From Mycobacterium sp. (GTDB lineage Bacteria > Actinomycetota > Actinomycetes > Mycobacteriales > Mycobacteriaceae), in the NCBI RefSeq assembly GCF_025933915.1, contig NZ_JAICZA010000006.1, positions 1 to 64,000 on the forward strand: a stretch of 64,000 nucleotides of DNA, written 5' to 3'. Position 1 is the first letter of the stretch, and every line of letters begins with the position of its first letter. The position numbers were made by a program, and so were the translations under genes. Below, one piece after another: positions 27,051-35,540 of this stretch. The notes under the pieces were generated by a model, which was not told where the DNA came from, did no database searches, and saw only the letters and a list, made by a program, of their open reading frames with translations.

Positions 27051-30000
27051 ATGACCGAAACTGATCCACGCGCGGCGATGCCGCCGGTGAACTGGAGTGA
27101 GTTGGGCGTGGGCGAGCTGCCAACCGGGACGGTGACGCTGCTGCTCGCCGATATCGAGGGCTCGACGGGGTTGTGGGACACCCAAGCGGAGGCGATGACG
27201 GCCGCCATCGAACGCCTGGACCGCACGCTGGCCGAGCTGCTCGCCGTGCACGGCGGGGTGCGGCCGGTTGAGCAGGGTGAGGGCGACAGCTTCGTGGTCG
27301 CGTTCGCCCGAGCGACCGAGGCCACGGCGTGCGCCTTGGAGTTGCAGCGGGCGCCGCTGGCTCCGATCCGGTTGCGCATCGGCGTGCACACCGGCGAGGT
27401 GCAATTGCGCGACGAGAGCAACTATGTCGGGCCGACCATCAATCGGACGGCGCGGCTGCGCGACCTGGCCCACGGCGGCCAGACGGTGCTCTCGGGTACC
27501 ACCGAGGATTTGGTCGTCGATGCGCTTCCGCCTAACGCATGGCTGACCGATCTCGGCCGCCACGAACTGCGCGGTGTTGCCCGTCCCGAACGGGTGGCGC
27601 AGCTGTGTCACCCCGACATCCGCAACGAGTTTCCGCCGCTACGGGCGCCCAAACCCGTTGCCGCGGAACGGTTGCCGACGCAGCTCACGAGCTTCATCGG
27701 CCGCAACGCGCAGATCAACGATGTGCGTCAGATTCTCGCGGCGAATCGGTTGGTGACCTTGACCGGGGCGGGCGGCGTGGGTAAGACCCGGCTGGCCATC
27801 CAGGTCGCCGGGCAGCTAGCCACCGAGTTTGGCGACGGCGCATGGTATGTCGAGCTTGCCCCGATTACCGATCCCAACCTGGTGGCGGTCGCGATGGCAA
27901 ACGCCCTCGGCCAGGCGGATCAGCCGGGTCGGTCCAGCACCGACACGCTCACGCGGGCCGTGGGCGAGCGTCGCATGTTGGTGGTGCTGGACAACTGTGA
28001 GCACGTGTTGGAGGCGGTTGCGGCGCTGACCAGCTCGCTGCTGCGCGCCTGCCCGGAACTAACGCTGTTGGCGACCAGTCGTGAGCCGATCGGGGTGGCC
28101 GGCGAGGTGACCTGGCAGGTGCCGTCGCTGTCGTTGGACGACGAGGCCATCGAGCTGTTCGTCGACCGGGCGCGCCTGGTGCGACCCGCTTTCACGGTCA
28201 GCGGCGAAGAGATTGACGCGGTGCGGGAGATCTGCCGTCGCCTCGATGGCATCCCGCTGGCCATCGAACTGGCCGCGGCCCGAGTGCGGGCGTTGTCGCT
28301 ACAGGAGATCGTCGGCAGCCTGCACGACCGCTTCCGCCTGTTGACCGGTGGCGGGCGCACCGCCGTGCGCCGCCAGCAAACGTTGCGGGCCTCGGTCGAC
28401 TGGTCGCACGCATTGCTGGCCGAGCCCGAGCGGGTGTTGTTTCGCCGGCTCGCGGTGTTCCTGGGTGGATTCGACCTCGCGGCAGCCCGCGCCGTCGCCG
28501 CCGACACCGAGGTCGAGCGCTACCAGGTGCTCGATCAGCTCACGCTGCTGGTGGACAAATCGCTCGTGGTGGCCGAAGACCGACACGGTCGGACGCGCTA
28601 CCGGCTGCTGGAGACGGTGCGCCAGTACGCTCTGGAAAAGCTCGGCGAATCCGGCGAGGCCGACGACGTGCGTACCCGGCACCGCGACCACTACACCTCC
28701 CTGGGCGCCCTGCTCGGCACCCCAGGGCAAGCTGGCCGCGAGGCGCGTATCGAGCAGGCCGAAGCCGAGATCGACAACTTGCGTGCCGCGTTCGCGTGGA
28801 GTCGCGAAAACTCCGACATCGAGCTCGCATTGCAGCTCGTGTCGTCGCTGCAGCCGCTGTGGCTAGGGCGGGGCCGCATCCAGGAAGGGCTGGGCTGGTT
28901 CGACGCCGTCCTCAGCGACGACACCGCGCACGGCATCGAGGTCGCGGCCGGGGTACGGGCGCGGGCGCTGGCCGACAAGGCCGCGCTCGCCACCCAGGTC
29001 GTCGCCGTCGACCTCGATCAGGCCGAAGAAGCCCTGGCGATCGCGCGGGAGATTGGCGACTCGGCCCTGGTGGCCCGGGCGCTGACCGCCTGCGGAGGTA
29101 TCGCCGTCTTCAACACCGAGGTGGCCGCCCGCTACCTCGCTGAGGCAAGCGAACTGGCCCGGGGCCTCGGCGACCGAGGGATGTTGAGCGAGATCCTCGG
29201 CTTTCAGGCGTACGCCGCGTTCATCGCGGGTGACCCGATCGCGGCGCGCGCGGCCGGTGAAGAGGGGCGCGACCTCGCCGACGCGATCGGTGACCGGCCG
29301 GCCGCGTTTCGCTGTCGCTGGTCCCTCGGTTTGGCACTATGGATCCAGGGCGAGCTGGCCGGGGCCCTCGCGCAGTTGCGGGAGGCGGCTGCCGACGCTG
29401 AGACCAATCACGACGTGGTCGGCAGGGCGGCCATGCTGTTCTGCCAGGGCCAGGCGTTGGCGTACCAGGGTGACACGACGGCGGCCCGAGCCGCGGCCGC
29501 CGCGGCGATCGTCGCCGCCGCCGATATTGGGGGGTTCCTCGAGGGCTTTACCTACGCGGCGTTGGCTGTCGCGACTCTGGCGGCGGGGGACGTAGCAGCC
29601 GCGTCCGATGCGAGCGAGGCGGCCTCGCAGCGGATGAGTGCCGAGCTGGGGGTAGTGAATGTCAACCCGATAGCGCAGGTTGCGCTGGCGCGGGGTGATC
29701 TGATCGCGGCGCGCCGCTGGGCCGACGATGCCGTCTCGATGATGCGGGGCTGGCATCTAGCGGTGGCGCTGACGACGCGTGCGCGCGTTGCGATCGCACG
29801 AGGTGAGCCGGAACTGGCCGAACGTGACGCCCACGACGCACTCTCCTGCGCAGCCGGCGTCGAGGCACACCTGGGCATTCCGGATGCCCTGGAGTGCCTG
29901 GGTGCGCTGGCCGGCGCTGCCGAGAGCCACCGCGAAGCGGCACGGCTGTTCGGCGCAGCGGACGCCCTCCGGCAACGCATGGGCGCCGTCCGGTTCAAGA

Positions 30001-30359
30001 TCTATGACGCCGAGCACGACGCCGCGGTCGCCACGCTTCGTAATGCATTGGGCGAAGCCGACTTCGAGTCCGCATGGGCCGAGGGTGCAGAACTGTCCGC
30101 CGACGAAGCGATCGCCTACGCCCAGCGTGGCCGCGGCGAACGCAAACGCCCGTCCACCGGCTGGGCCTCGCTCACCCCCGCCGAACTCGACGTCGTCAAG
30201 CTCATCAGTGAGGGCTTGGGAAACAAGGACATCGCCACAAGGCTTTTCATCTCACCACGCACCGTCGAAACCCACCTCACCCACGTCTACACCAAGCTCG
30301 GCCTGGCCTCGCGCCTCCAACTTGCCCAAGAGGCAGCGCGTCAAATCGGCTATTCATGA
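27051..30359 (+). CDS. cyclase-ATPase-TPR-LuxR transcriptional regulator (transposon cargo)
   Basis: A 1,102-residue multidomain regulator. Residues ~25-170 are a class III nucleotide cyclase domain with metal sites LLADIEGST (31-39) and EGDSFVVAF, and NRTARL in the helix carrying the catalytic Asn/Arg. At ~240 comes the ATPase P-loop GAGGVGKTR with Walker B VVLDNCEHVL and sensor LLATSREP. An Ala-rich TPR-like repeat region spans ~580-1000, and a LuxR helix-turn-helix ends it (LTPAELDVVKLISEGLGNKD, NKDIATRLFISPRTVETH). Several M. tuberculosis paralogues share this layout. I start at MTETDPRAAM. Its stop codon lies inside the inner IS left end (30349), so the insertion defines its C-terminus. 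Confidence 0.88.
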   Translation: MTETDPRAAMPPVNWSELGVGELPTGTVTLLLADIEGSTGLWDTQAEAMTAAIERLDRTLAELLAVHGGVRPVEQGEGDSFVVAFARATEATACALELQRAPLAPIRLRIGVHTGEVQLRDESNYVGPTINRTARLRDLAHGGQTVLSGTTEDLVVDALPPNAWLTDLGRHELRGVARPERVAQLCHPDIRNEFPPLRAPKPVAAERLPTQLTSFIGRNAQINDVRQILAANRLVTLTGAGGVGKTRLAIQVAGQLATEFGDGAWYVELAPITDPNLVAVAMANALGQADQPGRSSTDTLTRAVGERRMLVVLDNCEHVLEAVAALTSSLLRACPELTLLATSREPIGVAGEVTWQVPSLSLDDEAIELFVDRARLVRPAFTVSGEEIDAVREICRRLDGIPLAIELAAARVRALSLQEIVGSLHDRFRLLTGGGRTAVRRQQTLRASVDWSHALLAEPERVLFRRLAVFLGGFDLAAARAVAADTEVERYQVLDQLTLLVDKSLVVAEDRHGRTRYRLLETVRQYALEKLGESGEADDVRTRHRDHYTSLGALLGTPGQAGREARIEQAEAEIDNLRAAFAWSRENSDIELALQLVSSLQPLWLGRGRIQEGLGWFDAVLSDDTAHGIEVAAGVRARALADKAALATQVVAVDLDQAEEALAIAREIGDSALVARALTACGGIAVFNTEVAARYLAEASELARGLGDRGMLSEILGFQAYAAFIAGDPIAARAAGEEGRDLADAIGDRPAAFRCRWSLGLALWIQGELAGALAQLREAAADAETNHDVVGRAAMLFCQGQALAYQGDTTAARAAAAAAIVAAADIGGFLEGFTYAALAVATLAAGDVAAASDASEAASQRMSAELGVVNVNPIAQVALARGDLIAARRWADDAVSMMRGWHLAVALTTRARVAIARGEPELAERDAHDALSCAAGVEAHLGIPDALECLGALAGAAESHREAARLFGAADALRQRMGAVRFKIYDAEHDAAVATLRNALGEADFESAWAEGAELSADEAIAYAQRGRGERKRPSTGWASLTPAELDVVKLISEGLGNKDIATRLFISPRTVETHLTHVYTKLGLASRLQLAQEAARQIGYS

Positions 30360-30373
30360 ACGAGAGTTCAGTT
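30349..30373 (+). repeat. inner, diverged ISL3 left end
   Basis: GGCTATTCATGAACGAGAGT resembles the outer left end (17 of 23 positions), with the same distance to the transposase start. It contains the stop codon of the regulator gene. No GGTTATGC precedes it (the eight bases are GTCAAATC), so this end was not the one used in the last transposition. Confidence 0.65.
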
Positions 30374-30483
30374 GCCGGCAGATTTCCGCGTGACCGTCTC
30401 GTGTCGTCGGGCTGAGGCGGGGTGTCGGTGGGTGACGATGCAGGCTCCTACGCGCTGTTTCACGAACACCTGCGAGGTGACCC

Positions 30484-31806
30484 TTGCCTGAGGCTACTGC
30501 GTGCCCGCCGTCTGTTGTTGCCGACACGATCATGCGCACGATCGAGTTGGGTGTGACGATTACCGACGCCGCCGTCGACGAGAAGACCACAACGATCTTC
30601 TGTGCACCGGTATCGCGCGATCCCCGCTGCCCGGCCTGTGGTCGGCAGGGTCGCTACCGCGACACCGTCACTCGACCGTTGACCGATCTGCCGGTCGCTG
30701 GCTGTCCGCTGGTGCTACAAGTAGCCGTGCCCCGCTACCGCTGCGTGACCCCCGAGTGTGGGCGTGCGGTGTTCAATCAGGATCTTGGGAAGCTGGCCGC
30801 TCCGCGGGCGTCCACGACACGGCGCTGTGCCCGGTATGTGTTGCGGCGGTTGATGATCGACCGCACCACCATTGCGGCGATCGCCGCCGAACTCGGTGTC
30901 TCCTGGCACACTGTCAGCTCGATCGCGATGCGTGCGACCGCCGACCTCGTGGCCGCGGCAGGGCCGGATCGGTTGACCGGGGTGCGAGTGATCGGCGTCG
31001 ATGAGCACCGCTGGGCACCCCGACGCATCGGCCCGGCCGGGTTTGTCACACTGATCATCGATCTGACCCCTGTTCATGCTCAGGCAGGCCCAGCACGGCT
31101 GCTTGACCTGGTGCCCGGCCGTTCAGCGACGGCACTGGCGGACTGGCTGGCCGCTCAACCCGCCGATTTTTCCCGAGCCGTGGAGGTCATCGCGATGGAC
31201 GGGTTCGCCGGATACAAGACCGCCGCCACTGCAGTCATCCCGGACGCGGTCACCGTGATGGACCCGTTCCACGTTGTCGCACTGGCCGGCGCCAAGCTCG
31301 ACATGTGCCGCCAACGCATCAAACAGCAGACCCTGGGCCGGCGTGGCCACACCGGTGATCCGCTCTACCGGATTCGGCGCATCGGCCGCACCCGCCTCCA
31401 GCTGCTCTCGACACGCCAGTACAACCGCCTGAGCAGCGTTCTCGACACCGACGAGCACGTTGCGGTCAAGGTTGCCTGGTTGATCTACCAGAAGATCATC
31501 GCCGCCTACGCCGACCCAAACCGGCGCCGCGGCAAGAAAACAATGACCACGCTGATCAGCTCGATCCGACGCGGGGTGCCTGCCGGACTGGAGGAGATCG
31601 CCCAACTCGGCCGTACCCTATGGCGCCGCCGCGATGACATCCTGGCGTTCTTCGACCACCACGCCTCCAACGGACCGACCGAAGCCATCAACGGACGCCT
31701 GGAAGCACTACGCCGCAACGCCCTCGGGTTCCGCAACCTTACCCACTACCGATGGCGCTCACTACTGCACAGCGGTGCACTCCACTCACTCGTGAATGCA
31801 CTCTGA
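30484..31806 (+). CDS. ISL3-family transposase
   Basis: A 440-residue transposase. The N-terminus carries a zinc ribbon (CPACGRQGRYRD and a second pair, CVTPECG) and HTH segment (TIAAIAAELGVSWHTVSSIA). The DDE centre is seen as VIGVDEHRW, IAMDGFAGYKT and, at the C-terminus, NGPTEAINGRLEALRR. The gene is intact and length is normal for the family. TTG 30484 follows a GAGGTGA site; ATG 30532 is the alternative. It would cut at the inverted repeats around 25194 and 31819. Confidence 0.93.
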   Translation: MPEATACPPSVVADTIMRTIELGVTITDAAVDEKTTTIFCAPVSRDPRCPACGRQGRYRDTVTRPLTDLPVAGCPLVLQVAVPRYRCVTPECGRAVFNQDLGKLAAPRASTTRRCARYVLRRLMIDRTTIAAIAAELGVSWHTVSSIAMRATADLVAAAGPDRLTGVRVIGVDEHRWAPRRIGPAGFVTLIIDLTPVHAQAGPARLLDLVPGRSATALADWLAAQPADFSRAVEVIAMDGFAGYKTAATAVIPDAVTVMDPFHVVALAGAKLDMCRQRIKQQTLGRRGHTGDPLYRIRRIGRTRLQLLSTRQYNRLSSVLDTDEHVAVKVAWLIYQKIIAAYADPNRRRGKKTMTTLISSIRRGVPAGLEEIAQLGRTLWRRRDDILAFFDHHASNGPTEAINGRLEALRRNALGFRNLTHYRWRSLLHSGALHSLVNAL

Positions 31807-31819
31807 ATTACGAAGAGCC
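31795..31819 (-). repeat. right terminal inverted repeat (ISL3)
   Basis: On the minus strand it begins GGCTCTTCGTAATTCAGAG. It overlaps the last codons of the transposase gene and abuts the right GGTTATGC. Confidence 0.88.
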
Positions 31820-31827
31820 GGTTATGC
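31820..31827. repeat. right 8-bp target-site duplication
   Basis: GGTTATGC, identical to 25186-25193. Confidence 0.88.
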
Positions 31828-31971
31828 GCCGACCAGGACGGCAGCTAACCCGCTACGTCGACCTAATTCTCAATGTCTACTAAACGGTTGGCAGCGAATA
31901 TCCGTCATTCTCCTGTTTTTTCACGGTGCGGCGCTTAGCATCTGTCCCAACTTCAACGGGATGGAGTATTC

Positions 31972-32091
31972 GTGTCTGGTCTTAAATCGAAAGTCACTGT
32001 TGCCGTAGTCCTTGCCTTCGCAACTTTCACTGTGTCGGGATGTCTGGCGACTGTTGAATGCACATCGCCGATCACCTGCGTGCCGTCGTAG
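31972..32091 (+). CDS. 39-residue candidate lipoprotein
   Basis: A short GTG ORF with GGAG five bases upstream (31963-31966). It reads MSGLKSKVTVAVVLAFATF, then TVSGC and LATVECTSPITCVPS. This is a basic N-end, hydrophobic core and lipobox (VSGC, Cys 24), leaving a 16-residue mature peptide with two more Cys. It is too short to place in a family. It stands alone between the transposon and the MerR operon. Confidence 0.55.
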   Translation: MSGLKSKVTVAVVLAFATFTVSGCLATVECTSPITCVPS

Positions 32092-32164
32092 CACTGCCGA
32101 CACGTCTTAGCTTGCGCGCTCACGGCGCGGGGCGGCCGAGGACAATCCCGAAAGCCACCGCCGC

Positions 32165-33079
32165 TCACGCCGACGAGCTCGACTCGAGGTAGTCCGCCAA
32201 GATGCGGCTCACCAGCGACTCGATATTGGATTCGATCGACGACGCGAGCGTGGCGGTGACCGTAGCGACCGCTTGAGTCCGGAAGCGCACCAGCATGGTG
32301 ATCAGCTCGGCGATCTCGGCGTCGGCCGGCAGCGGCTCGCCGGGCTTGATGCGGTCCAGTACGTGTTCGGCGCCCGCGCGCACCAACATCTCGCTGATCT
32401 TGTCGATCTCGGGGACGATCTGCTCGTGCAGGTCGATGAGCTTGCCGAATTCGACGCCATAGCCGCGGATCTCGTTGAACGCCTCGATCAGTTTCGGGCG
32501 GGTGATGGTGGCGCGGGGCCCGTCAAGCCGGATCACCTGTAGCGCCACCAGGCGCTCGAACGCTTGCGCGTCGCCGACGAGTCGCTGGGCGTCGGCCAGC
32601 GGCATGGTTTCGGGCTTCTCGGTGGTCCACGGCCCCGCGATGGCGGTTTCGAGGCCCAGCACGTCGCCGAGGTTCTTGCCTTCTTCCCACGCGCTCAACA
32701 TTTCTCGTACGTGCGCGATGGTGTAGCCGCGGTCGAGCATCGAGGTGATCAGCCGCAACCGGGTCAGGTGGGTGTCGTTGAACAGCGCGATCCGCCCGAC
32801 GCGCAGGGGCGGAGGCAGCAGCCCGCGGTCGCGGTAGACGCGGATGTTGCGAGTGGTGGTGCCCGCCAACCGCGCCAGGTCGTCGATTCGGTACTCACCG
32901 GAGTTCGCGGCGCCGTGCGGGTGACGGACCGCCGCGTCGAAAAGCTGTGACACCGCGCCCTCGATGAGTTGGCGGTATTCGCGCGATTGACGCCGCACGC
33001 GTTTGGGTGCGCGCCGCACGTTGTGCAGCACGCTGGCGATGGTGCCCGGCTCGGGACGCGACGCATGCTCGGTTGCCAT
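32165..33079 (-). CDS. MerR-family transcriptional regulator
   Basis: A 304-residue protein with a MerR winged helix at about 62-130 (YRIDDLARLAGTTTRNIRVY, then DRGLLPPPLRVGRIALFND), a basic N-terminal extension and a long helical C-terminal domain of unknown ligand. No metal-binding Cys motif is seen. It is the last gene of a five-gene minus-strand operon (12 bases after the monooxygenase gene), so it probably senses a substrate of that operon. Confidence 0.85.
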   Translation of the reverse strand: MATEHASRPEPGTIASVLHNVRRAPKRVRRQSREYRQLIEGAVSQLFDAAVRHPHGAANSGEYRIDDLARLAGTTTRNIRVYRDRGLLPPPLRVGRIALFNDTHLTRLRLITSMLDRGYTIAHVREMLSAWEEGKNLGDVLGLETAIAGPWTTEKPETMPLADAQRLVGDAQAFERLVALQVIRLDGPRATITRPKLIEAFNEIRGYGVEFGKLIDLHEQIVPEIDKISEMLVRAGAEHVLDRIKPGEPLPADAEIAELITMLVRFRTQAVATVTATLASSIESNIESLVSRILADYLESSSSA

Positions 33080-33091
33080 CAGTGCGGCATC

Positions 33092-34591
33092 TCAGGCGGG
33101 CCGGGTGGCGTGCGTCCGGGCGCGACGCGCCACCGCCTGATAGTCCTCGTACCGGAAATCCCTCATCTGGCGAAGATACTGCGTGGCGAAGCCCGGATAC
33201 ATCGAGCCGTTGAATCCGTCCTTGGTGAGGTACCAGCTGCGGCAACCCGACATCCAGGTCGTCTTGGTGAGTCGGCGTTGAAGGTCCTCGTTGTGGAGAC
33301 GTTGGACCTCTTCGCGCACATCGAGATAGCGCAGATCGTCATCGAGGATGGTTTTGATACCGCGTACCGCGTAGTCCAACTGGCCCTCGATGTAGACCAG
33401 CAGCGAGTTGTGCCCGGGCCCGGAGTTGGGGCCGGTCATGACAAACAAATTCGGGTACCCGTGCACGTTGATGCTCTTGTAAGCCTGTGCGCCGCCATCC
33501 CATTCGGCGGCCAGCGAGCGCCCGCCGAGTCCGGTGACCGGAAACGGCGGACCGGTCAGATGCACGTCGTAACCGGTCGCGAACACGATGCAATCGAGAT
33601 GATGCTCGATGCCGTCACTGGTGCGAATGCCGGCCGGGCTCAACGTGGCGATCGGCCAGTCGATGAGCTTGCAGTTGTCGCGTTGCAGCGCCGGGTAATA
33701 GTCGCTGGAGACCAGCATGCGCTTGCACCCCGGCCTGAAGTCGGGTGTCAGCTGGCGCCGCAGCCACGGATCCTTCACCTGAGCGCGCAGGTGCGCCCGC
33801 CCAAGCCGGGCGACCACCGACGTCAGCGGCGTGTCCCACACCAGTGCGGTGGCGCTGGCTTCGTGGCCCCAATAGAGCGCCTGGCGCGCAAGCTGTTGGG
33901 TGGCGGGGACTTTGGCGAACAAGGATTGCACGGCCGGCGGGGTGGCGACGTCCAAGCGCGGCAGCACCCAGCACGGTGTGCGCTGGAACACCTTGACGAA
34001 CTCGGCCCGCTTGACCAGCTCGGGGATGATCTGGATCGCGCTGGCGCCGGTGCCGATGACCGCGACTCGCTTGCCCGCGAAGTCGTAGTCGTGATCCCAG
34101 CGGGCGCTGTGGATCTTGTGCCCGCGGTAGCTGTCCAGGCCTCGGATGTCGGGGAAGCTGACATCGGAGAGCGGACCGGAAGCCAACACCACGCTGCGGG
34201 CGCGGAATTTCTTGCGGTTCTTGGTGGTCGCGGTCCATACGCCGGTCTCCTCGTCGAAGGTCAAGTCCTTGACCTCGTAGCCGAACTTGATGCGGCCGCG
34301 GATGCCGAACCTGTCCGCCATGTCCTCGAGGTGGCGATAGATTTCCGGGGCGGGGGAGTAGGTTCGCGACCAGGTTGGGTTCTTCACGAACGAGTACGAG
34401 TACAGCAGCGACGGGACGTCACAGCTGGCACCGGGATACGTTGTGTCGCGCCAGGTTCCGCCGACCCGGTCGGAGCGCTCCAACATCACGATGTCGTCGA
34501 CTCCGGCTTCGGCCAATCGGGTCGCCGCGCCCAATCCAGTGAAGCCGGCCCCGACGATGAGCGCCGCGTGGACGCGGTTGTTGTTCGCCAT
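33092..34591 (-). CDS. flavin-containing monooxygenase (Baeyer-Villiger type)
   Basis: A 499-residue FAD/NADPH monooxygenase. FAD-binding Rossmann motif IVGAGFTGLGAATRL (about 11-25), Baeyer-Villiger-like fingerprint YRGHKIHSARW (about 158-170) and NADPH motif AVIGTGASAIQ are visible. Such enzymes insert oxygen next to a ketone. The gene set (monooxygenase, SDR, lipase) recalls the mymA operon of M. tuberculosis, although I do not claim orthology. ATG 34591 is two bases after the upstream stop; a longer in-frame start would overlap that gene. Confidence 0.88.
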   Translation of the reverse strand: MANNNRVHAALIVGAGFTGLGAATRLAEAGVDDIVMLERSDRVGGTWRDTTYPGASCDVPSLLYSYSFVKNPTWSRTYSPAPEIYRHLEDMADRFGIRGRIKFGYEVKDLTFDEETGVWTATTKNRKKFRARSVVLASGPLSDVSFPDIRGLDSYRGHKIHSARWDHDYDFAGKRVAVIGTGASAIQIIPELVKRAEFVKVFQRTPCWVLPRLDVATPPAVQSLFAKVPATQQLARQALYWGHEASATALVWDTPLTSVVARLGRAHLRAQVKDPWLRRQLTPDFRPGCKRMLVSSDYYPALQRDNCKLIDWPIATLSPAGIRTSDGIEHHLDCIVFATGYDVHLTGPPFPVTGLGGRSLAAEWDGGAQAYKSINVHGYPNLFVMTGPNSGPGHNSLLVYIEGQLDYAVRGIKTILDDDLRYLDVREEVQRLHNEDLQRRLTKTTWMSGCRSWYLTKDGFNGSMYPGFATQYLRQMRDFRYEDYQAVARRARTHATRPA

Positions 34592-34593
34592 TC

Positions 34594-35514
34594 TCACGCC
34601 GCCGGCTCGTGGGTGAGTTCCCCAACCCATGTCGGTACCGACGGAAGCAGGGGCCGCGGATATCGGTCGGAAAGCCACACCATCGAATTCGCCAGCAGGT
34701 GGTAGGGATGGCGTGGATTCGTGACCACTCCGGCGTAGCGCCTCAGGAACCGATACGTCGGTACCCGCCTGGTGCGTTCGCCGCGATCACCAAGCTCTTT
34801 GAAGCGTTTCACAGCCCGGTAAAGCCGCTCGGGCTCCATACCCATGGCGGTGATCTCGTTGCGGATCCTGTTGATCAACGGTGCACCCATGATCGCACCG
34901 ATGATGAGACCCGGAGTGGCATTGTGACCGACGAAGTCGATCAGCAACCGCCGGATCTTCGCATGTCCGATCATGTCGAGAACTTCGAAATCGATGACCA
35001 GATGCCGTGATTCGTCATTGTTGATCTTCTCGAAGACACGGTGACAAACAGGGTCGTGCACCTCGTCGAGGAGAAATTTCAACAGGGCGCCGTCCAATGC
35101 GACTTCGAGCATCGGAATGACGGTGCCGAGCAGAGACAGCGGCATATCGTCGGCCCAGCGGTCCAGCCAGTCGATCGCCAATCGGATGTTCACGTTCGGC
35201 TCGGGAATCTCACCGTCCTCGAGCATGCCCCAGCGCTTCATCAGCGCCAGTTCGGCATTGGCGTGGCGCTGCTCCTCGGCGTGGAAGTAGCGGTAGATCT
35301 CGGCGATGGTCGGTGTGGGTGCCTTCTTCACCAGCGCCGCGAAGCCCCTGGCACCGATGTTCTCGATCCAGCACAGGTCGGCCATGAACGCCTTGAGCTG
35401 CGGCCGCTGTTCATCACTGATTGTTTCGGCGCCGGGTGCGTCCCAGTCGATATCGGCGAGTGCCCACTGCCGGTCTTTGATTTTGGCGAGCATGGCTTCC
35501 ATGTCGATGGCCAC
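34594..35514 (-). CDS. ferritin-like di-iron protein of unknown function
   Basis: A 306-residue helical protein. Two ferritin-like metal motifs are apparent: FHAEEQRHANAEL (E-E-x-x-H) and NNDESRHLVIDFE (E-x-x-H). It could be a di-iron oxygenase or a rubrerythrin-like protein; no closer family is recognised. GTG 35514 has GGAG upstream (on the minus strand AAAGGAGCTC). The open frame runs much further upstream, but only as a shadow of the SDR gene. Confidence 0.7.
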   Translation of the reverse strand: MAIDMEAMLAKIKDRQWALADIDWDAPGAETISDEQRPQLKAFMADLCWIENIGARGFAALVKKAPTPTIAEIYRYFHAEEQRHANAELALMKRWGMLEDGEIPEPNVNIRLAIDWLDRWADDMPLSLLGTVIPMLEVALDGALLKFLLDEVHDPVCHRVFEKINNDESRHLVIDFEVLDMIGHAKIRRLLIDFVGHNATPGLIIGAIMGAPLINRIRNEITAMGMEPERLYRAVKRFKELGDRGERTRRVPTYRFLRRYAGVVTNPRHPYHLLANSMVWLSDRYPRPLLPSVPTWVGELTHEPAA

Positions 35515-35540
35515 CGGGAGCTCCTTTGCGTTCGGTTTCT

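Larger units (their letters stand above)
25194..31819. mobile_element. 6.6-kb ISL3-family cargo transposon carrying a P450 and a LuxR-type regulator
   Basis: The ends are GGCTCTTCGCAAATGAG... on the left and, on the reverse strand, GGCTCTTCGTAATTCAG... on the right; 21 of the first 25 bases agree, and a perfect 8-bp duplication GGTTATGC flanks both. This proves that the outer ends were used in one insertion. Inside, in order, are a decayed transposase start, a P450 (minus), a large LuxR regulator (plus) and an intact ISL3 transposase (plus). A second, diverged left end at 30349 shows a composite origin. Confidence 0.88.

Noticed and set aside
32969-34705. 578-residue open frame on the plus strand
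   Set aside because: Antisense shadow of the flavin monooxygenase and MerR genes; no domain signature or ribosome site.
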